A stretch of DNA of 64,000 nt from Ailurus styani (taxonomy: Eukaryota > Chordata > Mammalia > Carnivora > Ailuridae). The translations under genes were made by a program, and so were the position numbers. The stretch lies in NCBI GenBank assembly GCA_002007465.1, contig LNAC01001208.1, forward strand, positions 227,055 to 291,054, read 5' to 3'. Below, piece after piece: positions 50,045-61,539 of this stretch (position 1 is its first letter; every line of letters begins with the position of its first letter). Under the pieces are notes generated by a model, which saw nothing but the letters and a program-made list of their open reading frames with translations, was not told where the DNA came from and ran no database searches.

Positions 50045-50269
50045 TGGAAGCCAAGTTTTTTTTAAAGATTTTATTTATTTATTTATTTGACAGAGAGAGA
50101 GAGATCACAAGTAGGCTGAGAGGCAGGCAGAGAGAGAGAGAGGAGGAAGCAGGCTCCTTGCCAAGCAGGGAGCCCGGTGCGGGGCTCGATCCCAGGACTC
50201 TGAGATCATGACCTGAGCTGAAGGCAGAGGCTTTAACCCACTGAGGCAGCCAGGTGCCCTGGAAGCCAA
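50045..50269 (-). mobile_element. CAN SINE (younger type) with 10-bp target-site duplication, antisense
   Basis: Body about 50055-50259: 'AAAGATTTTATTTATTTATTTATTTGACAG', 'ATCACAAGTAGGCTGAGAGG', 'GAGGAAGCAGGCTCCTTGCC', 'GGGCTCGATCCCAGGACTC'. TGGAAGCCAA is present at 50045-50054 and 50260-50269. Confidence 0.93.
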
Positions 50270-52429
50270 TTTTTAAAATTATTCATAGCTCTAGGGTTCT
50301 ATTTGAGGTTACTTTCAGAGTAATAGTGGGGGAACTTACATGCTGCATTCTACAGCTGGAATTCAACAGCTCTCTTAGTAAACATGCTTGACCCTACTTC
50401 ATATAGAGCATCATTCGGGAGGTGTTCATGAGGTACAGAGCCAGGCCCCAATTCAAATTCTGTCTGTCTGAGTCAGTTGCCAGGTTATATTAGGCTACGC
50501 TATTCATTTGCTCAGTCTGAATATTGTCCTCCAGCCTAGGGAGAAGTCAGTCTGTTGTGACCTGCTTTCTCCCCTCCTGGAGCAAGGTGAGGATTCACAT
50601 GTAAATGATCCCTAGCATTTTTCAAGCATAAATGTGAATTGGCAATAACCATTTGCCATGTTGATTTAGGAGCCTCTGGAGAAAGCTTCCTGTTTAATCT
50701 GCAAGTAAATGTCCCACCTTTGATCATGGGGTTGCTCGTCATTTCATAATGGCATTGGAGCATATGTCTTGCTGGTGCATGACTCACGGGCTGAGTTGCC
50801 TGCCACCGGATGTCACAAATAATACTGCTATTCAAAAGAGGAGGGATGCTATCGGCAGGGCTCAGAAGTGATTTTTAAAATTAAAAACCTTATTTATGTG
50901 TCCTCCAGAATATTCCAAGCCCCTCCAGGAGGAGATACAATGCTCTTTGTTTAGCTGCTGAGGCGGAGGAAACAAAAACCACATTATATGTAATATCCCT
51001 GAAGCTAAATTACAATATTTACCTCCACATGTTAACTTGACGTGCATAATTATCTGTGCTTAGAACAGAAAATGGAAGAAAAGGTTCAGTGAACACCCAC
51101 CTGGGTGTTATGAATGATGTTGTTCCAACAGAAACAAAAGTTGAGGAGGAGGATTTAGAAAGGAGGGAGGAAGCATGGTACTTGAACATCCTTAGCTGAA
51201 GAATGAATGAGACTTCAGGAAAATCACTTGGAGCATAATGATCTCTCTTGTCTATCCCATCGGAGATGACTTGTGTCATTATTTCCCTCCTCCAAATCAC
51301 CAATGGTGTCCTGAATGCTCCTTTATCAAAGATCAAAGGAAATAGCTCTGTTGTGATGAGGTAAGCTCATGGAGCATCCACAAATTTTGGCAAAGAATTG
51401 AGGCTAATTCTGTGGAAGGCTCCACTATAGCCTTTGTGACCAGCTCCACTTGGGTCGGGCAGCCAGGGCCCATGGAAACACATAATGTAGAGCTGCACTC
51501 ACACCCCCTCTCATCCTGGTAATGTTCACTGCTAGCAGCCTGCACCTGCACCTCTCCCATGGTAAACTGTCCTACCCCATGTCAAGGGCACATGGGAATG
51601 CATGAGTGCCTGCAAATTTAATTCCTGCAGTTGTGGTCCTTGACCAATGACCAGTCGGTGTGCAGGTGTAGATTCTCTGGAGCTCTTGTCTTGCCCTCCC
51701 TACACCCACAAATTGGACAACCCTGTTGCATCTCCTGAGCTCCCCTATGGGAATGAGCCCAAATCCCCCCATGGGACTTTTCTAGATGCTGCATGCTGGT
51801 CCCACCTTCCCATTCCCTTACCAGATTTCCCAGAATTCTTCTTAGAAAATCACTTTCATGGACCCATTGACCATTTCATGAGAAGCATTCCCATGTGCAA
51901 GACCACGAGACTCAACTGCTTTTGCTGTGCATGGTTGGAGCAAGGAAGAGAATCTGATCCAAAGCAGTCAGTCCATAGAATGACTGAAGAGGTCTGCCTA
52001 ATGGTAGTGGTCCTTGATGTCAAATGGTTACCCCAATCATATCTGTGCTTATTCAATTCAAATAGGAGATGTACAGTTAGTTGGTAGCCCTAGGAAAAGC
52101 CCAAGCAGCAATGGAAAGGACTTGTCTCATCAAAATAATGAAACATTAGACTAGTGACCCAAGGAGTAATGGGACAGCATTATATTGCTTGAACTCATTT
52201 TACCCTGAATGACCTCCATCTTGCATGTTTCTCCAGTCTTCTGAAACCTGGCTATGGGGAGATTGAAACTATTTTCTGTCCTCTTTACTTGCTTGTATAT
52301 TTTTTCATACCCTTTTACCCCCTACCCCACCCCCAAATGACCAACGTAACCATGTTCCTGAAAAATCTTAGTAAGTACAAAGAAGGATATGAAAGAAAAT
52401 CCCCACATAATTCTAGGACCTAGAAATAG
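50270..52429. other. No recognised gene (2.2 kb)
   Basis: Repeat-poor. The longest frame, 146 codons at 51647-52087 (+), has 'SCPPYTHKLDNPVASPELPY' and no domain I can name; a reverse frame overlaps it. 51.3-52.3 kb may be an old LTR, but I cannot place it. Confidence 0.45.
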
Positions 52430-52720
52430 TACCATAGTCCCTATTAACATCGTAAACTTATATAATTATGTTTACATATTTTATAAAGTTAGGGTTATTA
52501 TATCTTCAGAGAATTCTCTGATGCCCTGAAATATTTCTTTAAGTACATGTCTGCCATATTACATAATATTTCAAAACAGGATAAACCATAACTTACTAAA
52601 CCAATCTTCTATTGGTTATGTTGCCTCCAGATATTTAACTTTTAACCTTAATGTTCTTCTCTGAATGGTAGACTTACAGGCTCAGGAATTATTTTCTATA
52701 AACCTGCACATAGCTTAATC
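52430..52720 (-). mobile_element. Probable old L1M fragment, antisense
   Basis: 'AAACCATAACTTACTAAACCAATCTTCTATTGG', then 'TTGCCTCCAGATATTTAAC' resembles reverse-complement old L1M/MER 3' sequence. Weak. Confidence 0.4.
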
Positions 52721-52734
52721 GTGATTCCTGTATC

Positions 52735-52905
52735 AGGCTGCATACTGGGGTCCCCAATGTGCAGAAGTGCAGAAGCTGGACCCCACTCTCAGAATTCATG
52801 ATTCAAGTTTTCTGGGTGGTGGTCAAGGCTAGGAATTTTAAGACTTTTAAGGGGATTCTCAGGTAACGTTAAGAAGTGGGACGCACTGTGCTACATTGTT
52901 TTGAG
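52735..52905 (-). mobile_element. MER5-type hAT (Charlie) DNA transposon remnant, antisense
   Basis: 'AAGCTGGACCCCACTCTCAGAATTCATGATTCAAG', 'GGGTGGTGGTCAAGGC', 'TTTTAAGGGGATTCTCAGGTAACGTTAAG' follow MER5A read on the minus strand. Non-coding. Confidence 0.6.
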
Positions 52906-52943
52906 GGCTGCTTTTAGGTTTGAGGAGAGATTTTAAATAGTAA

Positions 52944-53755
52944 CACAGGGGTGAGAGTGGGCATCCCTGTCATGTTCCTGACCTTAGGGGAAAAGCTCCC
53001 AGTTTTTCCATTAAGGGCAATATTTGCTGTGGGCTTTTTGTATATGGCTTTTATGATATTGAGGTATGTTACCTCTGTCCCTACACTCTGGAAAGTTTAA
53101 ATCAAGAAGGGATGCATTTTGTCAAATGCTTTTTCTGCATCAGTTGAGAGGATCATATGGTTCATGTCCTTTTTTTTTTATTAATGCGATGTATCACATT
53201 GATTGATTTGCAAATACTGAATAGCCCTTGCAGCCCAGAAATAAATCTCATTTGGTCATGGTAATAATCCTTTTAATGTACTGTTGGATCCTATTGGCTA
53301 GGATCTTGGTGAGAATTTTGACATCCATGTTCATCAGAGATCTTGGTCTGTAATTCTCCTTTTTGGTGGGGTCTTTGTCTGGTTTGGGAATCAAGGTAAT
53401 GCTGGTCTCATAGAATAAGTTTGGAAGTTTTCTTTCCATTTCTATTTTTTGAAACAACTTCAGTAGAATAGATATTAGTTCTTCTTTAAATCCTTGGTAG
53501 AATTCCCATGGGAAGCCATCTGGCCTTGGACTCTTGTTTGTTGGGAGATTTTTGATTACTGCTTCAATTACCTTGCTGGTTATAGGGGTCTGTTCAGGTG
53601 TTCTGTTTCTTTCTGTTTCAGTTTCTGTAGTTTATACTTTCTAGAAATGCGTCCATTTCTTCCAGATTGCCTAATTTGTTGGCATATAGTTGCTCATAAT
53701 ATGTTCTTGAAATTGTTTGTATTTCCTTGATGTTGGTTGTGATCTTTCCCCCAAA
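52944..53755 (-). pseudogene. Inverted L1 ORF2 segment, reverse-transcriptase N-terminal part
   Basis: The minus-strand frame 53248-53457 gives '[20 protein letters not shown]', '[20 protein letters not shown]' and '[15 protein letters not shown]', the RT fingers/palm start of L1 ORF2. 53618-53863 contributes '[20 protein letters not shown]', '[19 protein letters not shown]' upstream of it. The segment ends before the catalytic FADD box. Stops and frameshifts are present. Confidence 0.85.
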
Positions 53756-55457
53756 AGAGCTGGAGGAATGTTGGAAAAGAAAACCAAAGCTGGTGGCATC
53801 ACAATTACAGACTTCAAACTCTATTACAAAGCTGTAATCATCAAGACAGTATGGTGGTGGCACAAAACAGACACATAGATCAATGGAACAGAATAGAGAG
53901 CCCAGAAATGGACCCTCAAGTCTATGGTCAAGTAATCTTCGACAAAGCAGAAAAGAATATCCAGTGGAAAAAAGACAGTCTCTTCAACAAATGATGTTGG
54001 GAAAATTGGACAGTAACATGCAGAAGAACAAAACTGGACCATTCTCTTACACCATACACAAAGATAAACTCAAAATGGATGAAAGATCTCAATGTGAGAT
54101 AGGAATCCATCAAAATCCTAGAGGAGAACACAGGCAGCAACATCTTCAATCTCAGCCACAGCAACTTTTTGCTATACACGTCTCCAAAGGCAAGGGAAAC
54201 AAAAGCAAAACTGAGTTATTGGGACTTCATCAAGATAAAAAGCTTCTGCACAGGAAAGGAAACAGTCAATGAACTAAAAGGCAACCTACGGAATGGGAGA
54301 AGATATTTGCAAATGTCACTGCAGATTAAGGGCTAGTATCTGAGATCTATAAAGAACTGTGGACTCTGAGAAACAAACTGAGGGTTATGGAGGGGAGGAG
54401 GAAGGGGGCATGGGTGAGCCTGGTGGTGGGTATTAAGGAGGGCATGTATTGCATGGAGTACTGGGTGTGGTGCATAAACAATGAATCTTGGATCACTGAA
54501 AAACTTAAAAAAATAAAATACATTATTTGAGGAAAAAAAAGAACTTATTAAACTCAACATCCAAAACCAAATAATCCAGTCAAGAAATGGGTAGAAGAAA
54601 TGAGCAGATATTTCTGCAAATGAGACATACGAATGGCCAACTCACACATGAAAAAGTGCTCCATATCACAAATCAAAACCACAGTGAGATATCACTTCAC
54701 ATCACCCAAAATGGCTAAAATCAGTAAGATAGGAAACAACAAATGTTGGCAAGGATGTGGGGAAAGGGGAGCCCTCTTACACTGTTGGTGGGAATGCAAG
54801 CTGGTACGGTTACTCTGGAAACTAGTGTGGAGTTTCTTCAAGAAGTTAAAAATAGAGTTATCCTACGACTCAGCAATTGTACTACTGGGTATTTACCCCA
54901 AAGTTACAAATTTAGTGATCTAAAGGGGCACCTGCACCCTAATGTTCATAGTAGTCAAGTCCACAATAGCTAAACTATGGAAAGAACTGAGATGTCCATC
55001 AACAGATGAATGGATAAAGATGTGGTGTACACATATACAATGGAATATTACTCAGTCATCAGAAAGATTGAATACTTAGAATTTACATTGACATGAATAG
55101 AACTGGAGGACATTATGCTGAACGAAATAATTCATTCAGAGAAAGACAATTATCATATGGTTTCACTCATATGTGGAATATAAGAAACAGGGCAGAGGAC
55201 CATTGGGGAAGGGAAAGAAAACTGAATGGTAAGTCAACAGAGAGGGAGAAAAAACATGAGAGATTCTTAACTATAGGAAATAAACAGGGTTGCTGGAGGG
55301 AAGGTGGGTGGGGAGATCGGGTAATAGGGTGATGGGCGTTAAGGAGGGCATGTGATGTGATGAGCACTGGGTGTTATATGCAACTGATAAATTATTGAAC
55401 ACTACATCTGAAACTAATGATTTACTATAAGTTGGCTAATTGAATTTAAATTAAAAA
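53756..55457 (+). pseudogene. Sense L1 ORF2 C-terminal segment and 3'UTR
   Basis: Frames 53883-54272 (starting '[20 protein letters not shown]', partly in the wrong phase), 54633-54923 ('[20 protein letters not shown]', '[20 protein letters not shown]' with the Cys/His pattern of the ORF2 C-terminal Cys-rich motif, '[20 protein letters not shown]') and 55093-55332 show successive ORF2 C-terminal parts in shifting frames. The 3'UTR ends 'GAAACTAATGATTTACTATAAG' and 'AAATTAAAAAAAATAG'. Inactive. Confidence 0.85.
54351..54545 (+). mobile_element. Nested L1 3' tip with 8-bp target-site duplication, sense
   Basis: Body 54359-54537: 'GTGGACTCTGAGAAACAAACTG', 'GCATGTATTGCATGGAGTACTGGG', 'AACAATGAATCTTGGATCACTG', then A-rich tail. 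AAAGAACT occurs at 54351-54358 and 54538-54545. It lies between two stretches of host ORF2 that join when it is removed. Confidence 0.87.
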
Positions 55458-55466
55458 AAATAGTAA

Positions 55467-56039
55467 GGAAGGCCTGCTGTGTGTAAGGAAGGAGAGTCAC
55501 CAAAGTTGGGGATATTTCCTTTGTCTTATACTGAGACTTCTCTGCCAAGGGTGATGGCTGGTTTGATGTGGCTGGTGCCAAATGCCAGGGAGCATCCAGA
55601 TACTGACTGCCTGCTCTACATGGTACCCCCCCACCCCACCCACCTGAGTGCTATCCACCCATTCTCCTCATCTCCTTGCCTACTTGCTGAAGAGTCAATG
55701 GCAGCTCTGTGGAAGCTGATCTTGCCTTCCAAAAACCCTAGAGGAGCCAGGAGTACGTTGTTGTAGGTCGTTGTAAGCCTTGCCTCTTGCACTGGCTATG
55801 ATCCGCTTTGCTACTACTCAGTCCCTATAGCTGCCCAGAAGGAAAGGTAATGACTTCCTATGGGCTGGATACCCTGTTTACCCTCTCTCTAGATCCCAAG
55901 CTTTCCCATGGTTTTAAACCTTGCAGCTACCTCTCATGCTGAGGCAATTTTGGAGGCATGCCTTCACAACCCACAGTCAGATCTGATTCTTCACTCTCAT
56001 GCGTGGTGCTGCAGGTGGATGCCTGGAGTAGCTGGTGAC
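55467..56039. other. No recognised gene
   Basis: A 95-codon frame at 55479-55766 has no recognisable domain. Confidence 0.45.
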
Positions 56040-56370
56040 TGGCTGGACATCTTTCTCTCTCTCCACACAGCTAGCTTGGGCTACCCCATGTGGTCTCAGG
56101 GTAATCAGAATTTTACCATCTTGGCTGGATTCCTCCATAGCATGTGTCCTAAGAAGCCCAAGTGGAAGATGTGAGGATTTATGTAACCTAGCCATGGAAT
56201 CTGCAGAGTGTCACTTCCACCACAGTCTATTGGACAAAGCATGAGTCACAGGACCAGTCCAGATTTAAGGGGTGGGGGAGACTACACGAGTGTGTGAATA
56301 CCAGAAGATGGTGTTCATTGGGGAGCCATCTTTGGAGATGAATTACCACAGCAACCTCACAGGATTGAGT
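56040..56370. mobile_element. Possible old MaLR-like LTR relic, family uncertain
   Basis: 'CCTAAGAAGCCCAAGTGGAAGATG', 'ACCTAGCCATGGAATCTGCAGAGTGTCACTTCC', 'GTCTATTGGACAAAGC' and 'GGAGCCATCTTTGGAGATGAATTACCACA' resemble a recurrent mammalian LTR-type relic. Non-coding and too diverged to name. Confidence 0.4.
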
Positions 56371-57289
56371 GCAGTTATTGAGGTGTCTGGAGAACGCAGC
56401 ACCCCCTATGGGTGATATTTGTATCATTCTCCACTCCTCTTCCTGTTCACGGGACTGTCGTTTTTCTAGCAAATTCTCTTACACACACATTTCAGCCAGA
56501 GAGTGGTAGTGGGAATGAGGTTTTGGCAGAAAATGAGGGTAACCTTACCCAAAAGTCAAAGGAAGAACCTCTTTTGGCTCTGAAATCCAGTGCTTCTTTT
56601 TTAGTACCATGTCCTCCCCAAATTTAACCCACTGGTTCCCTGATGCCTTATGTATGAAGACCGAAGTTTCTGAGACTTGACATATCCAAGAGCACAGAAA
56701 TACCGGGGGCCTTCCACAAGACTCCCATATGAGCCCACAAGGCTTCTGAAAAAAGAGTATCTAAGGGAAGTTGCAATGGGGGGATATAATGACCACTTTA
56801 TTAACAGCAGTTGATGCAAAACTGTGATTTCTGAATTATCCCATGGAGCACATGGGAGTTGTATTCTTCAGTAGGAGTGCAAAACTCTTTTTCAGGAGCA
56901 CAAAAATAATCTATAGTTTAATCACCACTCCCCACTGTCTCTATCCATTTCCAGTAAGAGGCATTTAAGCCTTCTGTGTACATCCAGTCTCTTCAGTGGA
57001 GCCAGAGACCAGACCAGGGTATATTTCAAACTTCTCAGAGTAAGAATCCCATGAGTGTGGTGTTTCCTGTCATAAAGGACATTGTTGACCTGGAATGGGC
57101 ATCTGGTTGAAACCATTCCACTGGACAGCTCCAGGGAGCCATCTTGAATCCTGAAGATCTTAAACCTCAGGTCACCATCTGCAAATTTGGCCCCTAACGC
57201 TGAGCCTTGGAGACCTTGCTATGTAATTCTAATTCAAAGTTTAATCATGAATCCAGATTTTTAAATCTCAGTGCCAAGCATGTGGCTGG
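56371..57289. other. No recognised gene
   Basis: Nothing assignable. Confidence 0.45.
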
Positions 57290-57350
57290 GGTGACACACA
57301 GCAGGTACTCAAAGAATACTTGTTGAATCACTGAGTGAATGAATGAAATC
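57290..57350 (+). mobile_element. L2/MIR-like 3' tail, sense
   Basis: 'ACACACAGCAGGTACTCAAAGAATACTTGTTG' followed by 'GAGTGAATGAATGAA' is the L2 tail pattern. Confidence 0.6.
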
Positions 57351-57474
57351 CAGAGATATAAAGTAACTTGCATAGGTTCACATGATGAAATAGCAAAGTC
57401 GTTTCCTTTTGCTGTCCATTGGAAATACTTAGTTTGAGGTCAATACAATTCTTGTAGTGCTGATCTCTCTCTTC

Positions 57475-57650
57475 CCAACATTCTAAGTGTCTGTGCATGC
57501 CCCTTACCTTTCCTGTCAGGCAATAAGCTCCTCAATGGCAGATGTTTGCTATATACTCCTCCATACCACTTAGGAAGCCAAGCTGAGTGTCTTGCCTACA
57601 GTAAGAGGTCAACAATATGTGCTCCCTCTGATACTGTAGGTTCTAGGTCT
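57475..57650 (+). mobile_element. L2-like 3' region, sense
   Basis: 'CAGGCAATAAGCTCCTCAATGGCAGATG...GAGTGTCTTGCCTACAGTAAGAGGTCAAC' follows L2 3'UTR order (TAAGCTCCTTGAGGGCAGG ... CAGTGCCTGGCACATAGTAGG). Confidence 0.55.
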
Positions 57651-57808
57651 TTGAGTTAGTGTATAGAGCTTTTTGCGGCTTCATTGTGTTGCTGTAAGGT
57701 TTTTTTGGTTACTTTTTGCTCTTGTTGATACCTTCTAATTTGTGGCTTCAAAAGTACCAAAGGCAAGAAATGAAAAACCAAGTGGGATATGTGTGTGTGA
57801 GCACAGAC

Positions 57809-57816
<8 letters not shown>

Positions 57817-57850
<34 letters not shown>

Positions 57851-57852
57851 AC
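57817..57852. repeat. (CA)n microsatellite
   Basis: About 17 CA units with one AAAC interruption. Confidence 0.95.
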
Positions 57853-58158
57853 AGAATCAATCCCTGTTATTTGTGGTGGTGGTGGTTATGTTCTATAAAG
57901 TCACCATGAGCACTGAATTGGCCACTACTAAACCACAGTTCCTGGAAGAAATACAGAGTTAGGTGCCCGCCAACCTTTAGTCACAACACAGAAAAATCCA
58001 GAGCCAGAGGCAGACAGTCTGAGTCCTGACAATGTGGTACAAACCTGATCTACCCCTTGACATTTTAATTTCGTGAGCCAGCAAATAAGTCAGTATGAGT
58101 CACCCTTTTTGTCATTTCCATGTGAGCAAGCCCCGATTAATTTATCCACTTAATAAAA
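57853..58158. other. No recognised gene
   Basis: Nothing assignable. Confidence 0.4.
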
Positions 58159-58363
58159 AAATGGCTCTGGGGCATGTGGGTGGTCCAGATGGTTAAGTGT
58201 CTGCCTTCAGCTCAGGTCATGATCTCCAGATCCTGGGATCAAACCCCACATTGGAATCCCAGCTCAGCAAGGAGTCTGCTTCTTCCTCTCCCTCTGCCTC
58301 TCCCCCTGCTTGTGCTCTCTCTGTGTGTCTCTCTCTCAAAAGGAATAAACAAAATCTTTAAAA

Positions 58364-58398
<35 letters not shown>

Positions 58399-58407
58399 AT
58401 GCCTCTT
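58159..58407 (+). mobile_element. CAN SINE with (AAAT)n tail, sense
   Basis: Body from about 58169 'TGGGGCATGTGGGTGGTCC', then 'TTCAGCTCAGGTCATGATCTCC', 'TCCTGGGATCAAACCCC', 'CTCTCCCTCTGCCTCTCC' and 'CAAAATCTTTAAAATAAATAAAT'. The tail has grown to about ten AAAT units (58360-58400). Flanks AAATGGCTCT and AAATGCCTCT (one mismatch) are the likely target-site duplication. Confidence 0.92.
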
Positions 58408-58689
58408 ATTATATTCTAGAAATGAGATAGAACTGATGTTGCTTTATCTCCAACAATAGAAAGCTCTCTACCTAATGAGGCATTTTATAAAGATAGCTCT
58501 TATACAGTCAACCTCCCTGACACACAGGCATACAGAAACATTTATTGTGCTGCAACTGTGTACCAGCAATATGCTTTGGAGATTACAAAAGGAATGCAAA
58601 AAGCCTAAACCTTCAAAGACTTCATGGTTTTAACTCTTTCAAACACTTACAAAATTTTCTTATAATTAATGAGAGAAAGATAATAGTTT
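58408..58689. other. No recognised gene
   Basis: Nothing assignable. Confidence 0.4.
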
Positions 58690-59150
58690 TCTTATTGGTT
58701 TTTTCACTTGGCTATTGCTATAATAGCGCCACATAGAAAAAACAACCATAGAGTCTTGGTGATACATAGAGGCAACCTGCACATGGGCTGGGGTTGCTTG
58801 GAGAACCTCAGCTGGGTGCACTCTTAGGTCTGAGGTTAACTGGTGTTTGGTTGACATAGACCGGGCTTCACTGGGAAGCTCTACTTCCTGCAGGTAGACT
58901 GGGATGTTTCAGCATCAAGTTACAAGGCCTGCGGGCGGGAATATGTGGGAAATACTCCACCCATTTCTCATTCTCCCTTGACCTGTAGTCTAGCCAGACA
59001 TGTTCTTCTCAGGGTGATAGCTGAGTCCTTCTAAGCCATAGGCTCACTTTCACCTTGTTCTGTTAACTAAAGTCACATGGACAAGTCTAAAGTCAAAGTG
59101 GGACAGGGAAATAATTTGCCCTTTCAGTGGGAGAGATTGCAAAGACCTAT
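58690..59150. mobile_element. Possible old MaLR-like LTR relic, family uncertain
   Basis: 'CTTGGCTATTGCTATAATAGCGCCACATAG', 'GGGCTGGGGTTGCTTGG', 'TCTAGCCAGACATGTTCTTCTCAGGG' and 'AAAGTCACATGGACAAGTC' suggest an old LTR-type repeat. The identification is weak. Confidence 0.35.
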
Positions 59151-60204
59151 AACAAAGGACATGAATATAGAGGGGTGAAGGAGCCAGTAATGCCATTTAC
59201 TACACTCATTTATTCTTCTTAGATCAGCCTCCTAGAAATCCACTTGCGCTTAACACAAGAGAGCTTTGCTCACTTAAAGTGGCTTCCTAGTCTGCTTTGG
59301 GCTTGTTCCTCAGATGAACTTAGAGATCTTGCTAAGTCTTTATCCTTACTGGGCCTCACTGTCCTTGAGCAGGGAGCATGGCAGTAGCCATCTATCTTTG
59401 AACCGGCCCAGAAAGCCATCACCGGTGCTTTCATAATGTGCTCTTATCATGAGTTCCTGGAGGTGGGGCTCTGCATCATTCCAAGCTGCATTCTATAAAT
59501 CGCTAAGTTCCAGAGAAGCCAATATTAATGGCAGTGTATTACGTATGAGGTTATCTTGAATTTGTGGACTTCTTTCCAAAACCACCCTGAGAAACTGTTT
59601 GCATCAGGCTAGTTTTGCTCATTCCTTTCGTAGGACTGTGATCTGGTAATAGGATTAGACGGGTTACATTATTGCCTTTAATGTCTTGCTAGAGAGAGAT
59701 CAATTTTCTTGAAATGAAGTATGAGGCATCCTTTCCATTAAGCAAATTAAACTGCTTAAGTCAGAAAGACTATAGAAGGAGCAGTGGTGTGCTGATAAAT
59801 CAGCTCTCTGGACGAAAGAGCTCTGATTTGTAGTATTTGTCATATTTCTGTAGCATGTGCCCTCCCACAAAATCTGCTTTAAGCATCCAACATGGTGATG
59901 TCCCTGAACACAGCCTTGAGAAGAGATGTACCTACTCTGCTACCCTGCTACCTGCATGACTGTGCTGTGGAGATGAAAAATTGGGTTCATTCCCCGGGTG
60001 TTCCTCTAGGGAGAGGGGGTGGCATTTGTGTCCTGTGTGCCTAACTTTCATAGAAGTTGAAGTCAGCACTAAGTTGATCAGGATGATTGCAGAGTGCTGA
60101 CAGAAAGGCTTTGCTGGGATGAAGTTGTAGAAAAGTAGTGGTAACACCTGCTACTTTTTTTCCTGGTGCCTTCACATCCTGTACTTTTCTCAATCAGCGC
60201 AATT
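59151..60204. other. No recognised gene (1 kb)
   Basis: Nothing assignable. Confidence 0.45.
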
Positions 60205-60305
60205 GCGCCACAACTCTACTGGAGAATCTGAGGCACGGATAGTTCAGTGGCATGCCCCACCCCACACTAATTAAGTAGAGACTGAAATTTGAACCCAGAG
60301 TCCTT
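60205..60305 (-). mobile_element. MIR SINE remnant, antisense
   Basis: 'GAGAATCTGAGGCACGGATAG', 'TTAAGTAGAGACTGAAATTTGAACCCAGAGTCC' follows reverse-complement MIR. Confidence 0.6.
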
Positions 60306-60682
60306 GTTTGGTCCTAAATCTCTCCTGACACCCTCTCAGGACCCAGGGAGCTCCAGGATGGGACTGTTAGCTCCTGCTTGCCTTCGCATAGACTGCTCCT
60401 TTCATCCAGGTGCCCTTGTACTCTTTCTCCATTTAGCAAAAGAATACTTTCCCTGCACAATACAGAAATGAGAATCATCCTCTCCGAGGGTGAGTGTGCG
60501 TCTGCCTGCCTGTGCTATGACTCATACCTGAAGCCCAACCTCAGGCTCTATCCAGTGATGGGCAAACCGGGCTTACACTAGCTAGCTCACAAGAGCCATT
60601 TGGTAAATCATCAGGAATTCCACAAGCCATTATTAAAACCCAAATTATGTGAACTTACAATGAAATGTACTGTGTTAAACAT
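60306..60682. other. No recognised gene
   Basis: Nothing assignable. Confidence 0.4.
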
Positions 60683-60947
60683 GGAGGACATTAGGAGAAG
60701 GAAAGGAAAAGTGAATTGGGGGAAATTGGAGGGGGAGACAAACCATAAGAAACTGTGGTCTCTGAGAAAAAAACTGAGAGTTTTAGAGGGGAGGTGGGCC
60801 TGGTGGTGGGTATTAAGGAGGGCACGTATTGCATGGAGCACTGGGTGTTGTACATAAACAATGACTTTTGGAACACTGCATCAAAAACTAATGATGTATT
60901 TTATGGTGACTAATGTAACACAATAAAAAATGAGAAAAAATAAAGGG
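60683..60947 (+). mobile_element. 5'-truncated L1 3' end, sense
   Basis: 'GAGGACATTAGGAGAAGGAAAGG', 'GAGACAAACCATAAGAAACTG', 'GGGCACGTATTGCATGGAGCACTGGG', 'TATGGTGACTAATGTAACACAATAAAAAATGAG'. Same 3'UTR class as 1-330. Confidence 0.93.
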
Positions 60948-61539
60948 AACAAATACTGGTCACTCATCACTTCCTAATGGTTTTACTATAATCCGTGCTT
61001 TTGGGGTTATTTATGTCTATAATATCCATGCAGTAGAAAAGCCCATCTGATGGTGCCTACTGTGCATCTCTTCCTGACTCCATGTTGAATGACATCACAT
61101 TAGTATCTTGAAATCATGTGTGGCAGGAATATTTATACAATGGAAATGAGCAAATGCTGCAAAACCAGGTTTTGTGTTTTGGTTTGCTGCTTTATTGATT
61201 GGCTAGGCTTTAAAAAGTGATGGAGAAAATATTAATAAGGCAGATTAAACTTAAAATTGTGTTGCATCTGTAATTGCTACATTGTGAATAGCACAAAGCT
61301 TAAAGACATTTTTTCCAATATTTTTTCCCAATATTATTCATGTCAGGAAAGAAGTTGCTCTTATCATTGATGAAGAGAATGGCATTCCAACATACAGCTT
61401 TGTACCACTTTTGTCTTACTCATTAATGTGAACAAAAATATCAACCAGCATTCACAATAGGACTGCACTCATATGTCAGTTGCAATCACAGGTACCAGAG
61501 TTAGACAAAAATCAATGAAAGCAGCTTTCATTTTCATCC
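60948..61539. other. No recognised gene
   Basis: AT-rich. Nothing assignable. Confidence 0.45.

Larger units (their letters stand above)
52935..55466 (+). mobile_element. L1 with 5' inversion (twin priming) and target-site duplication
   Basis: Two abutting L1 segments in opposite orientation: 52944-53755 reads antisense (reverse-transcriptase part of ORF2), 53756-55457 reads sense (ORF2 C-terminal part and 3'UTR with A-tail). AAATAGTAA at 52935-52943 and 55458-55466 brackets the pair, so it is one insertion. The ORF2 stretch holding the catalytic box is missing between the two halves. A further L1 tip is nested at 54351-54545. This is the classic product of twin priming during target-primed reverse transcription. 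Confidence 0.88.

Noticed and set aside
51647..52087. 146-codon forward frame, the longest non-L1 frame, as a possible gene
   Set aside because: No recognisable domain, a reverse frame overlaps it, no splice context or conserved motif is visible, and the Met is not in a convincing context. Lengths of this order occur by chance in 64 kb.
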